From Petrolisthes cinctipes (taxonomy: Eukaryota > Arthropoda > Malacostraca > Decapoda > Porcellanidae), in NCBI GenBank assembly GCA_033782935.1, contig JAWQEG010000361.1, positions 202,001 to 266,000 of the forward strand: a DNA stretch of 64,000 nt. The letters are read 5' to 3'. Numbering within the stretch: position 1 is the stretch's first letter; each line of letters opens with the position of its first letter. Under the pieces are notes generated by a model, which saw nothing but the letters and a program-made list of their open reading frames with translations, searched no databases and had not been told where the DNA came from. Positions 12,608 through 24,080 of the stretch are shown one piece after another. Both the position numbers and the translations under genes were made by a program.

Positions 12608-13290
12608 TGGTGGTGGTAGTGACAATGTTATGATGGTATGGTGACAAGGGTATGATGGTATAGTGACAAGGTTATGATGGTATAATAGGTATGGTGACAA
12701 GATTATGATGGTATAGTAGGTATGGTGACAAGATTATGATGGTATAGTAGGTATGGTGACAAGATTATGATGGTATAGTAGGTATGGTGACAAGATTATG
12801 ATGGTATAGTAGGTATGGTGACAAGATTATGATGGTATAGTAGGTATGGTGACAAGATTATGATGGTATAGTAGGTATGGTGACAAGATTATGATGGTAT
12901 AGTAGGTATGGTGACAAGATTATGATGGTATAGTAGGTATGGTGACAAGATTATGATGGTATAGTAGGTATGGTGACAAGATTATGATGGTATAGTGACA
13001 AGGTTATGATGGTATAGCAGGTATGGTGACAAGGTTATGATGGTATAGCAGGTATGGTGACAAGATTATGATGGTATAGTAGGTATGGTGACAAGATTAT
13101 GATGGTATAGTGACAAGGTTATGATGGTATAGCAGGTATGGTGACAAGGTTATAATGGTATAGCAGGTATGGTGACAAGATTATGATGGTATAGTAGGTA
13201 TGGTGACAAGATTATGATGGTATAGTGACAAGGTTATGATGGTATAGCAGGTATGGTGACAAGGTTATAATGGTATAGCAGGTATGGTGA
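12608..13290. repeat. 30-bp minisatellite, about twenty copies
   Basis: Unit: GATTATGATGGTATAGTAGG followed by TATGGTGACAA, with a higher-order pattern of GTAGG/GCAGG and GATTA/GGTTA variants in the second half. It is contiguous, without spacers. Confidence 0.95.
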
Positions 13291-13439
13291 CAAGGTTAAG
13301 ATGGATACTATAGCCTTCGAAGAAACATCTCACTTTCATCCTGGCTCGCATTTGGGGGCCCGAGTATCTGCGCGGCTTCGGTCAACCAGACTCGGGACTG
13401 CTCGGTCAGACACTCTAGGGAACTACATCAACAATATGG

Positions 13440-13812
13440 GTATTGTTGTAGTGGAGGTGGTAGTGGTAGTGGTGACCGCTGGAGAGGCAAGCAACATGGA
13501 AGGTGACATGGGCAGTGGAAGTGGTGATGGTATTGGTCGTGGTAGTGGTGGTGGTATTGCAATCCTCGTGGGTGACAAGGGTATTGTGGTGGTGGTAGTG
13601 GGTGTGGCAGTATATCGTGCATGGTCGGAGGTGAGGAGGGAATTGTGGCATATATAGTGTTGGTAGTCGTAGCCTTATTAGTCGTGGTAGTGGTGGTCGT
13701 AGTGGTGGTCGTGGTGGTCGTCGTGGTAGTGGTGGTCGTAGTGGTGGTCGTCGTGGTAGAGCAAGCATGGTGGGTGACAAGGGTATTGTGGTATTGGTGG
13801 TGGTGGTAGAGC
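13440..13812. repeat. GGT/GTC-rich low-complexity block
   Basis: GTGGTAGTGGTCGT-type trinucleotide repeats give poly-Val and poly-Thr/Pro frames on the two strands. These are composition artefacts. The short flank at 13301-13440 is GC-richer but unrecognised. Confidence 0.8.
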
Positions 13813-13814
13813 AG

Positions 13815-14035
13815 TCTGTGAACAACAATATGGTTATAATGTCAGGAAAGAGTACCACAGATCAAAGTGATAATCTGTGAACAACAATGTGGTTATAATG
13901 TCAGGGAAGAGTACTACAGATCAAAGGTGATACCGTGATAATCTGTGAACAAAAATATGGTTATGATGTCAGGAAAAAACCACAGATCAAAGGTGATAAT
14001 CTGTGAACAACAAGGTTATATGTCAGGAAAGAGAA
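13815..14035. repeat. ~60-bp tandem repeat, about four copies
   Basis: Units contain TGTGAACAACAATATGGTTA, ATGTCAGGAAAGAG and CACAGATCAAAGGTGATAA. Confidence 0.85.
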
Positions 14036-14239
14036 CCACTAATAATATGTTTACTTTAAGAATGTTGATGGAGAAGTATTGAAAAAGTCAGGTAGGAGTT
14101 GCATATTAATTGTGGATCAATAAAAAGTCTACAACAGTGTTCCCAGAGACGAGTTGCGGTATTGTACGAGAAAATGATTGGGAGTGACAGAGAAGTAGGT
14201 TATGTAAAGGTGGATATGTAGGATATGTACTGTATGATG

Positions 14240-14360
14240 ATAGTGTGACAGCTGTGAGGTATGTAGTGGGACAGTGTGACGGCAGTCAGGTGTCTAGTGG
14301 GACAGTGTGACGGCAGTCAGGTGTCTAGTGGGACAGTGTGACGGCAGTCAGGTGTGTAGC
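14240..14360. repeat. 31-bp tandem repeat, about four copies
   Basis: Unit contains GGGACAGTGTGACGGCAGTC and AGGTGTCTAGT. Confidence 0.9.
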
Positions 14361-14480
14361 CTAGTAGAAATCCAGACCAATAGACAACAGTATTCAATTG
14401 GTCTTGGTAGGAACGACAAATTGTGAGTGATGCAGGTCCGTAGGACACTTATAGGCTATATACGTATGAGGACAATGTGA

Positions 14481-14486
<6 letters not shown>

Positions 14487-14527
<41 letters not shown>
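14487..14527. repeat. (AG)n microsatellite
   Basis: Uninterrupted AG dinucleotides over about 40 bp. Confidence 0.95.
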
Positions 14528-14530
<3 letters not shown>

Positions 14531-15035
14531 TTTTCCTTTCCTTTCCTTATTGGTGGGGCACTATGAATATCAGTTACGAATGTTATCAAGCAATACAAAA
14601 CAGACATGATAACGTTTGAGCCGTTAACAATAATGTACAATAATGGTTTACAACAGCCATCATTTATTAGAACATTTGTGGTTAATCACTAACTGGACAC
14701 TAGAGTATAGAGGGAGGAGAGTTGGTGTGTAGAGGGTAGGTAGCCCTGGCCTTGCCCTGGCTCTCTGAGTATACCGACCCTTCTCTAGTCCTCTTCCTGG
14801 TATCCAGTGACAGTGTAGAAGTAAGAAGGAAGGAGGAACCCATTAGCAGAAATTAATACGTGTGACTGTACACGGTGGAGAGAGAGGGTGTAGGTTTAGT
14901 GAGGCTACAAGGAGAAGAAAGTTACTATAAATATTCAAAATAATGGAGATTGTGGTAGGGAAGTGAAGAATAAAGTACAGGATGGGTAAGAAGAATGTCA
15001 CGAATGATTTGTGAAAAAAGGATAAAACTAAATAC

Positions 15036-15318
15036 AATAGTGAGAGCAGCTATGTTCTTTGTCCTGAAGGTTGTGGTTATTGACACAAAATCAGAAAGCA
15101 GAGTTGAAGATGATAAACTAAACAATACAGTAGTGAGAACAGCTATGTTGTTTGTCCTGAAGGTTGTGGTATTGACACAAAACCAGAAAGCAGAGTTGAA
15201 GATGATGGCCTAAACTAAACAATACAGTAGACTAACTTTTGTGAGAGCAACTATGTTGTTTGGCCAGAAGGCTGTGGTATTAACACAAAACCAGAAAGCA
15301 GAGTTGAAGATGATATAA
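15036..15318. repeat. ~100-bp tandem repeat, three copies
   Basis: Units share GCTATGTTSTTTGKCCTGAA, ATTGACACAAAACCAGAAAG and CAGAGTTGAAGATGAT. Confidence 0.85.
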
Positions 15319-15925
15319 TTTTCAATGAGAGTGACGAGAATTGACCGGATTAATAATGAGTATATTTAGGGACTATCACACTTTTAATTTTCTTTAGCAC
15401 ATTTTCCGCCCATTTCGCTGAAAAGTCTGAGGTAGTGAGTAAGCCGGTTGCTCCACAACTTACAAGTAGGCTAGTATAGTAGGTAGAAATAATTATACCA
15501 TTGGATTATTATTAGCCTACTGGACTGTCGGAGGTAAAATAAAACATAACGTTTATTTATTAATTATACACATTACTTGGCTTCTGAATGGGAACTATAT
15601 ACAAAAAAACGTATTTATTAAAGAAACTAAGCTTAGTAGTACATCGAAATTAATTACTGGAGATATTTATATTAGTTTATGCCACCATTATGAATATAAT
15701 TCTTGTTTGTTTTGATTGTACGCCTGTATGGTTTAAACTTATACTTTGCCTGTGTAGCCTAGGCTATACCCTTATGTTTGAGTCTTTGGGATCACTACTC
15801 AATGTTCACTGTTATTATGGCTTTAGTAGTCAAGATTTAAAAAACTAGGTCTATAGAAAACAAACAACAAACGTCAGCCTGTTGAATACCTTGGATGAGT
15901 GGAGGCAGCGTGTGAGTGTGTATGT

Positions 15926-17165
15926 CAGGGGTCCCACAAATGTTGATTGGGAATTCCCCAGACTTTGCCTGAAATATCCCTAGATTGGACAAAATGTCCC
16001 CAGATTGTAAAAATACGTACTTAAATTAATTTACATGTAAGGAAACCATATTTTTCTGAAATGATACGACGAAGTTGGTGGCTTTAATTGTACTTAAGAA
16101 ATTTATTTTCCATAATAATAGTTACACAGCTTTGGCTTAAGGAACATAAAATAATTAATGCATTTTTCTGACTAGAGTGATCACAACGAACAACTGTGAA
16201 ATTGGCCCTGAAATACAGACAAACATATTCCTTAATAAGAAATGGGATGACTATCATATTCCTAGTACATCAATTTTTCGTTGTACGAGTACTTCTGTAC
16301 CTCGCAAGTAATAACTTACCAACCAAGGAATCAAATGTAATAATCAGTCATTTCACCGAATTCTGCGTCAGGTAAATGATAATAATCACTGTGTCTAATA
16401 ACGACTCACTAGTATCATTGTAAACACTCAAAGTAGGCTATATTTTTTTTAGTGTCCTGGTCGCCTCCATCTGCTGCTGGTCTTTTCCCAGTCTCTCTCA
16501 CTCTCTACTCATCCTCTCCAACGCTCATTGTATTATAGTATCTGTTTGCCTCTGTGTGACAAAAACTTTCACTGAAAAGAACCCAAGAAGCGGTGTGTGT
16601 TTGTAGACTATCATTATTAAATTTGATGCAATAGTCGTGTTGTTGTGGGTTTTTCTTATAAAATAATTATATCTTGTTTCAATTAAACTTGTTACAAGCT
16701 GTACTCCTTTTTGTGAATGACTCTTATGGATAATGGAGCTATACAATTGATAATAACTCACAGAAACACACATTTTACACTTACCTGAGTGTGTTAACGT
16801 AAGGAAATGATGTTTGTGTTATTTAAGCAAACCGCGTTAAGAGCTGGACTGTGATTGGTTGACACATCACAACGGTTGGTTCCATTAGCCAATGAAAATT
16901 CCGGAAAGGAAAATATAACTCACAAAACAGCTGACCGCATAGTTTTGTGTTTTGGTACTATTTTGAGAGGTGATCACACCTCTCCCTCTTTAGTGCTTAC
17001 CTTCAGTGAAGACCAATGCACATTTTAGGCAAAAATACCTAAATTGTCACCAGACACGACCATAATTCCCAGAAAATCACTAGAAAGCTCAATTCCCCAG
17101 ATTTATCACTAGACGCACTAAAAAGTTCCAATCTGGGGACAAAATCCCCAGAAGTGGGAGCGCTG
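15926..17165. mobile_element. Non-autonomous hAT-like transposon, 1.24 kb
   Basis: The left end is CAGGGGTCCCAC and the complement of the right end is CAGCGCTCCCAC. An exact 8-bp duplication GTGTATGT flanks it (15918-15925 and 17166-17173). Terminal CAG and 8-bp target duplication are hallmarks of hAT elements. CCCCAGA-type subterminal motifs recur at both ends. No transposase frame is present. Confidence 0.88.
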
Positions 17166-17173
17166 GTGTATGT

Positions 17174-17859
17174 GTCTGGCTATAGAGTGTATTATGGTTA
17201 TTCCAACCAACAAGTGATGTGGGAGGTAGGCATAATAGGCGGTGGGTGGAAAATAGTGTTATTAGTGTGATTGCAGCTCTAGAGGAACAGTGAAGGTAGG
17301 ACGGTTTATAGACAAAGTGAGGGAGGTGAAGGACATAATATAATTTTACACAGGAGAGATGAGTAGGCTATAAAAAAAAGTATAGGCTGTTAGAGGAACA
17401 GTGCAGGCCTGATTTTTATCTCGGTTTTTGTTCCAAAATCATAAATGTGATACCCTGTGTAGTATTGTTTTAATGGTAAAGTGACATTGCAGACTTGCAT
17501 TAAATTTGGTAAGACTTGTAGAATGGGAGCTTTGATTGTTGTTTGTAAATATTAAGTTTTCTGTTTGTTCCTCTTTGCCTTGGCTCTTCCTTATTGATGT
17601 TTTATAATAACACTTTATCATAATAGTGTTAATTTAATAATACTCTGCCAGACTCTGTTATAGTGTTAAAGTTATTTTGGTGGCCTGACTTCACTCCAGT
17701 CAGTAAAGTCATTATTGGCTAACCGCTTCACTCTTTACGACACTATACACTGTTCAACACACAAAAGTTTTAACACTAATAGTGATACAGTCACTAACTA
17801 ACCTCTCAACTCCTTACCACATTAGGCTACTGTATACACTGCTGCTCAACACACAAACT
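17174..17859. other. Non-coding stretch
   Basis: Nothing recognised. Confidence 0.4.
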
Positions 17860-18118
17860 ATTAACACTTTAGAGCATCATTATTATAAATACGTTATGTT
17901 ATTGTGGTACTGTTACTGCCAACACCTTTGATCATCATTGTTATAAATACGTTACGTTATTGTGGTACTGTCACTGCCAACACTTTAGAGCAGTATGGTT
18001 ATTATGTATGTTAAGTTAATGTGGTACTGTCATTGCCTAATAACACTTTAGAGTAACATGGTTATAATTATATAAATACCGGTACGTTACGTTATTTTGG
18101 TACTGTCACTGCCAACAC
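17860..18118. repeat. ~57-65-bp tandem repeat, about four copies
   Basis: Units share GCCAACACYTTWGAKCA, TTATAAATACGTTAYGTTAT and GTGGTACTGTCACT. It runs into the right inverted-repeat arm. Confidence 0.8.
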
Positions 18119-18808
18119 CTTAGGCCCCCATATACACACAATGTTAAATGACTAAACTGACAAGCCTGAAGGCAGCTACGTTCTCCCATACACTATTCAG
18201 TTCTGTGTTAAGTCCAATCCTTAGTTAGTTAGTTCTTACTCACACAACACAATGGTAATAACACCTTTTACAAACCAGGATATGGAGACTGTGATACTCT
18301 TTTTGTACTGTTGTTATAGGTGTATATTAGGCTGTATACTGTGTACAGAGGAATCCATTATTAACTACCACTGGGTTTATAGGTGTATACTGTATAGCCT
18401 AATATTAGTACAAAGAAGGTTTATCGTTGGATGAAGGAATCACTGGCGTGATTATCTATTACGAGAAGAAAACCCACACTGGCAGACGGAAGTTTATTAC
18501 CAAACAGTTTCGGTGGACACTGCCACCATCCTCAGTGGTCAAGACGAAATGATGAGATGACAATGTGAGGTACTATACATACAGTACCAAAGGTTCCAAT
18601 AGGCTATATACAGAATGTGTGTGTGTTAAAGTGTGCGTGTGTGTCTGAGGGGGGGGGGAGGCGTCATCTGATACGATATTCTCCTGTATCTGTATATATA
18701 CAGATGTGTGTGTGTATTATAATGTGAGAAAGGTAAAACCAGGAGTAGGCAATCCTACCACCGCTGTGTGAAAACAGTTCCGATAGGTGTGTGTGTTGGT
18801 ACAGTACA
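18094..18808 (-). repeat. Right arm of the 13-kb-spaced inverted repeat
   Basis: Reverse complement of 4502-5212, nearly identical by eye, including the poly-G/poly-C run at 18649-18660. Confidence 0.85.
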
Positions 18809-19954
18809 TTAATAATACACTTGCCTAACGTTCCGTCTGCCAGTATGGGTTTTCTTCTCATCAAAGTTTACCATAAACATATTCATTACAAACAGTGCAA
18901 TACACATCCATAACACCAGTGAAAATTATAGGATTACTGTACACGGGTGTGGAATGTACAGAGGGTTTACTGTACACAGATTCAATACAAACAGTGCAAT
19001 ACACACTCCCATAACACCGGTGGAAAAAAACAATAATTCAATAATGTAACAATAAATAATTCAATAATGTAATAAGGCATTACAACAGGGCGATATTCTT
19101 TAATCTTTATTCAGTACCAAATGGACATAAGTTCTGCTAGGCTATAGCCTACGTACAGTTACGGATATATGAAACAAGACATGTGGCCTGCAGACCGCCC
19201 TATATACGTTCAAACTGGCCTTGAGGCGGCCTGTGTATATTTGGGGGTGTTTTTCAATGGGCCAGGCCTGTCCTAACGGTCGGATGAAAATCAATTGGAG
19301 CTTAAAAATTCGTCCGTCTCGGCCTGCCGCCTGTGAGTGTGTGTGTGTACGTTCAGGACTTCAGATCATGCCGCGCCTCAATCTGACAGTGACGGCATAA
19401 TGTGACTAAGCTTTTATATAAATTTGGAGTGTAACCATGAACACTGAATAAGCATCATCATAAATTTATTGCAAGAACGATAAATGACAAAAACCTCACG
19501 AGTTCTCAAATATCAGACCACAGATTTACATTGACAACGCAGTGGTCCAATGTTCACATTTGTATTTTCATGGGGCGGCCATCACGGCCTGCATGTGTGT
19601 GCCACGCCCGGCGAATCTTTTTCGTTGGCCTGACAGGCCGTGCCTGTGTGTTTATGACCGCACAGTTTTAACTGACAGGCCTAAAGGCCGCTAGCTTTGC
19701 CCATACTTTATTCAGTTCTGCTTGAAATCCAATCCTCGGTTCTCACCCATACAGCACAATGGTGACATCTCTTGCACTCCAGGATTTTACTTATTGCATG
19801 GTTGGGTAAAACTATAAATTTATCGTCATTACTCAGCGTGATTAATATAGTTTACCTCAGGTTACATAAGCCTGCCTTTATTCATCATCAGTAGTATATG
19901 AATACCTAATAAAGTATTACCTTAAGTAGTAAATAGTAAGTTTATATAAGGGGG
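18809..19954. other. Repeat-derived non-coding stretch
   Basis: It contains a GC-richer segment at 19180-19700 with repeated GGCCTGMCAGGCC / CGGCCTGC motifs, probably an old TIR element whose ends I could not place. A degraded relative of the inverted-repeat family follows at about 19690-19870. Confidence 0.45.
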
Positions 19955-20716
19955 TCACGTGTTTGTATTCTGGGGTCCTTCCTGTGTCTCTCTCTCAAAC
20001 TCCGTGACATTATGAGATGAGCCGAGTTTTAATACTTGCTGTACACGTCTTCTGTGTTCTGGGTCAAGCACTTTGGAGAGAATGGGCTCGATCATTTTGA
20101 TGCGCATAGAAAATCTAATCCTGTCTCTGGCGTATCTCATCCATTTACCTCGTCTTGCTTTTCGGGAGGCAGATACCCACGTTAAAAGTCGGTGTACTGT
20201 GACGTCACCAAACTGTACTCGCTTCTTGGTCTGGGTTTTCACGTCCTTGGCTACCTCATTATTCCATTTCCTGTTGACCTTGAATAGATTGACCTTTTTC
20301 CATCTTCTGGTGCTGTTGTTGCTGTCCTCATTCTCATCTTCTGACTCGTTGCTGTCCTCTTTCTCATCTTCTGACTCGTTGCTGTCCTCTTTTTCATCTT
20401 CTGACTCGTTGTTGTCCTCTTTCTCATCTTCTGACTCATTGTTGCTGTCCTCTTTCTCATCTTCTGACTCGTTGCTGTCCTCTTTCTCATCTTTTAAGTC
20501 GTTGCTGTCCTCTTTCTCATCCTCTGACTTGTTGCTGCTGCTGTCCTCTTTCTTATCTGACTCACTGTCCTCTTCCTCCTCAGACTCGTTTCTGTCTGAG
20601 TCACTTGTGTCATCATCGGAATCTCCCTGGTCGAGCCACGAAAGGAGATCATACTCCTCTTCGTCGTCGATTTCCACAATATCTCGCCTGATATCTTCTG
20701 GTGGGTGTGGTTCCAT
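19955..20716 (-). CDS. PPP1R15: PPP1R15-like PP1 regulatory subunit, copy A (253 aa)
   Basis: Intronless ORF from ATG 20716. An acidic N-terminal half (residues 31-134) is built of ESEDEKEDSN repeats. The C-terminal core has the canonical PP1-docking motif RVQF at 166-169 with VTVHRL just after it, then ARRGKW at 187-192, ARDR at 196-199 and RF at 201-202, and a terminal LDPEHR helix. This order is that of the GADD34/CReP catalytic-core module that holds PP1 and actin and directs dephosphorylation of eIF2alpha at serine 51. Length suits invertebrate PPP1R15. It is paralogous to 8947-9531 on the same strand about 11 kb away; similarity extends into the 5' flank, so the duplication included regulatory DNA. 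uORFs at 20777-20914 and 20866-20880 suggest translational control. The acidic repeat differs in number and sequence between copies. Confidence 0.88.
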   Translation of the reverse strand: MEPHPPEDIRRDIVEIDDEEEYDLLSWLDQGDSDDDTSDSDRNESEEEEDSESDKKEDSSSNKSEDEKEDSNDLKDEKEDSNESEDEKEDSNNESEDEKEDNNESEDEKEDSNESEDEKEDSNESEDENEDSNNSTRRWKKVNLFKVNRKWNNEVAKDVKTQTKKRVQFGDVTVHRLLTWVSASRKARRGKWMRYARDRIRFSMRIKMIEPILSKVLDPEHRRRVQQVLKLGSSHNVTEFERETQEGPQNTNT

Positions 20717-20776
20717 AGTGATGATATTGTGGTCCTCACATATACAGTATAGTCAGTCACCTTTGGTCCAGGTGGG

Positions 20777-20914
20777 CTATAAGGGCAGTGTAGCCAAATT
20801 GAAAATATATAGGCGTCCTGCAGATGTGCCAAATTTGTAATAAACCTGGAATTTGGATCTAATGGCTATATGGGCGTCATGGTGAGGTGCTAAATTTGGG
20901 CTATATAGATTCAT
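20777..20914 (-). other. Upstream ORF of PPP1R15 copy A (45 codons)
   Basis: ATG at 20914 opens a frame starting MNLYSPNLAPHHD and ending at TAG 20777, 60 bp before the main start. A second tiny uORF (MTPI) spans 20866-20880. Mammalian PPP1R15A/B mRNAs carry inhibitory uORFs bypassed during stress; use of these uORFs is inferred. Confidence 0.45.
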
Positions 20915-21865
20915 TGGCGTCGTGTTCAAACTTGTCGTTGTGGTACCTAATGGCAAAAAAAAAAGTAATAACTTAAATAATGGCTGTCTAATAAAATAAA
21001 ATAATGAGTGATCTAAGAATGAAAGGAGGCTATAGTGATGATGTGTGTGTGAGGAATGGAAATTATGTTGGAAATAATATGTTTTATGTGAATAGTGAAG
21101 ATATGTTATTAACACTCAGGAACTGGGTACGCTAACCTGGCGTTTTATTATAAAGGTTAGGTTTTATAACAAGAATATTTATTATTATTATTATTATTAT
21201 ATTTTAGCTTAGGTAATGGAGTTTGAGCCGTGTGGGTAGGCTAGGCTACATTACATAGGCTATGGTAAAACAAAAGTTGTATATATAAGGAATCTTTGGT
21301 GAAATATTTACGTATGATCATTTATCTCCCACGTCTCCTCTAATTTGAGTTTAATACCTTCAATTTGTTTGATCTTTGTACTGCTTAACTTCTTTCTATT
21401 ACATATATATATATACTTGTCTTAATGCTAAATAATCCCTTTGACCTTGGTGCTAGTTGTTATTGTAATTATATTTGCTAATTGAACTCAAATATTGCAT
21501 AAATTAACCCGTATATAAGTCAAGTTATATTATGTTTAATTGGTGTTTCACATGTTACTTGCATATTAAACTCACATGTTACTTGCTAATTAAATTAATA
21601 AGTACTGTATTGTACAAATTAACCTGTGTATGATAATACAGTATTTGAGTATTTACATTGTCAGGTTATATTTTGTTTTTATTGTTTTTTCACATGTTAT
21701 GTATTGTTGGGTAAAAAGTGGTAGAAGTAAATGAGTGCCAGTATATTATGTTCATGTTTGATCCTCTAAAGCAGGGATTTTATTTTTCAGCCATCCAAGT
21801 ACCCCTGGAAAACTTTTTGTGACCATAAACCCCAGGTTGAGAACCCCTGCTGTTCTAGAGGCTGA
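20915..21865. other. 5' flank of PPP1R15 copy A and AT-rich DNA
   Basis: 20915-21010 is homologous to 9894-10000 upstream of copy B. A (TTA)n tract lies at 21179-21201. Nothing else is recognised. Confidence 0.5.
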
Positions 21866-22269
21866 ATGTCCCATACAAAGAGGACAGGGCTGGAAGGTCG
21901 AGGTAAAAATAACAAGAAAAATTATATTATAGATATTGTATTTACTATTTTTATGTTTTACAAATTGCTAAAACTGATCTCCTATGTTCTCTCTCCTACT
22001 CCTCATGTGCAGTTTGTCCCATTAAATTCCTGCATTTTACCTCAAATATTATATAGCTTTTCTCTGTATAGTTGTTTGATCTCTCCCCTTTTACCTGTTT
22101 CCTTTCTAACACTTCCATACTTGCCTTAATTAATGTCAAATAATCCCTCTGTGCTCATTGTAATACTGTACTATATAACCTGAACTGACCTAATATAACA
22201 AGGACCAGGGTAGATTATGTAGACCTAACCAACACAAATTACTGTGACCTAACCTGACTCACCATATTA

Positions 22270-22442
22270 ATGACACTTATCATTTCTGAGTTTGCCAAAT
22301 CTGATGAGGACCACAGGATAGATTACAGCCAGGTACCTAATGTCATCTGTAACAAGAATATTTTGAAAGCAATCTGTTTGATTCAGAAATCAACACTGAG
22401 CCAGATGCCCTACAAAGTGATGTTTATATCTCCCAAACCAAG
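22270..22442 (+). CDS. Candidate exon of an unidentified gene
   Basis: An open frame with coding-like content runs from about 22270 (ATG possible; alternatively an acceptor at TTTCTGAG 22288) to a GTACAG donor at 22443, ending in phase 2. It reads ...IDYSQVPNVICNKN...MPYKVMFISPKP. Joining to the acceptor at 24388 keeps the frame. I do not recognise the protein. Confidence 0.35.
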
Positions 22443-22884
22443 GTACAGGTATTATTCATTGCCTAAATGATATTTAATAATGCACTCTTTCACAATTGTA
22501 ATGCTTTATCTGTATGCCATTCTGTATGCCATAATAATTTCTCCATGTGTTTTATCCCACAGTTTCCCTCAACCTTCTAGCCATGCCTTCATTGTGTGAA
22601 AGTTTTACATTATATAAGGAGGAGTATGAAAGTACTTTAACAGTATAATATATTATTTTGTTTTGTCATAACACTGAAAGATATGCATTACAAAAATTTT
22701 GTGTTAAGGACCCTGTGATCATGTACCGGGTATGAGACTTGGTGACTTCTGATTCCTCCTTACTATGCCATGAAATAAGCTCCTTCAATACTGTACAGGT
22801 GGTGTTTCGTGGTAATGTTTGAAGGACTCTCAAACCTCCAAAATTCTTGCTGCATCACATGGTTCCTTAATATTAATGTTTGTA

Positions 22885-23098
22885 TGTTATTTACATCAAA
22901 ATAATTCCCTTAATGTTTCATATTAATGTCATCCTTCCCTCCAGATGCTGATGACAGTTGTGTGGGTTTATATGGATATTTGTATAAATAGTTTTATACT
23001 TTATTTACATCAAAATAATTCCCTTAATGTTTCATATTAATGCCATCCTTCCCTCCAGATGCTGATGACAGTTGTGTGGGTTTATATGGGTATTTGTT
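22885..23098. repeat. 114-bp tandem duplication
   Basis: Two copies containing TTTACATCAAAATAATTCCC and CCAGATGCTGATGACAGTTG. Confidence 0.9.
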
Positions 23099-23241
23099 GA
23101 CATGCCAGGTTGATATATTGTTATTGAAATGACCACCCATTATGATGTCAGGTTGGGTATTGATGGTATGGAGCTGGGGGGGGAGGGGAGGGGGGGGGTT
23201 CTTATGCACAGTGAGTGAGGTTTGGGGGAAGACTTGTATTC

Positions 23242-23480
23242 ATGGAGGTAGTATAGGTGGAGTCGCCAGTAGGACCTGATTTGTGAAGCCACCAATCTGT
23301 CATTTCCGGCGCCTTCAAGATGGCGCATACCTTTGTATGTCAGGTCAGAAGTCCACTTTTATTGAAACATATCTTGGTGTCCGCCATATTGAAGGCGCCG
23401 AAAATGACAGTTCGGCGGCTTCACTTTACTCCCCTGCCTGGATTAGTGAGCCTTGGCGCCTCCACCTATACTACCTCCAT
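23242..23480. repeat. Fold-back element of 239 bp
   Basis: The ends ATGGAGGTAGTATAGGTGGA are exact inverted repeats, and an inner pair (TGTCATTTCCGGCGCCTTCA / its complement at 23388-23411) also folds. Most of the element is one imperfect hairpin. Confidence 0.85.
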
Positions 23481-23916
23481 GCGTGTATTTGATTTACCAG
23501 TGTGTACTCTGATGGTTAAAAATGACATATGGGGGTTGTATTTCTTTGTGCTCTTTAGGGGAATCCATTACATCAAAATTGTCAACTCATTATCTTTTAT
23601 GTGAGAGAAGTGATTCACTTTTACTGTAAAATGTACAGTATTTTTGAGAAATGTTATGGAGTTTTGCCTACAGTTATAATGATATGTTTTTTCTACTGTA
23701 TAGGGTTTAACTTTTCCCCATCTATTGTTAACCTTTTGTTTTAACTTTCTAGTTTTCTTTATATAAAATAAAATATATACTGAAAAGACAAGTTGTAAAG
23801 AGTTTTGATGGAATTTTATCTTGATGCATACCTTAATTATCTTTATATAAAGTACTGAAAAGACAAGTTGTAAAGAATATTGATGGAATTTTATCTTGAT
23901 GCATACTTTAATTAAA

Positions 23917-24080
23917 GGGGTATAATACTTTTGTTACTTTGGAGCACCTTGATTCCTCCAAAGTATGCCGGGAAACAAGACCAATGAAGAAATATAGTGA
24001 TATCCTGTTGCTTGGAATAGTTTGGAGGAATCAGTTGCTCCAGATTTACCACAAACAACACTGTACCCATAATCCTAATT
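23917..24080 (+). mobile_element. TTAA-type short MITE copy (family M1)
   Basis: It has TTAAAGGGGTATAATAC at the left, GATTCCTCCAAAGTATGCC, a GCCTGTTGCTTGGAATAG-like core and TTTGGAGGAATCAGTTGCTC. The right end is less clear. Confidence 0.7.

Noticed and set aside
12608..13290. Direct repeats reminiscent of a CRISPR array
   Set aside because: Units are contiguous with no spacers, and the genome is clearly eukaryotic.
13415..13858. Poly-Val and Pro/Thr-rich ORFs on both strands
   Set aside because: Trinucleotide low-complexity DNA; both strands are open for the same reason.
20073..20840. 255-codon Ser/Leu-rich plus-strand ORF
   Set aside because: Exact antisense of PPP1R15 copy A's acidic repeat.
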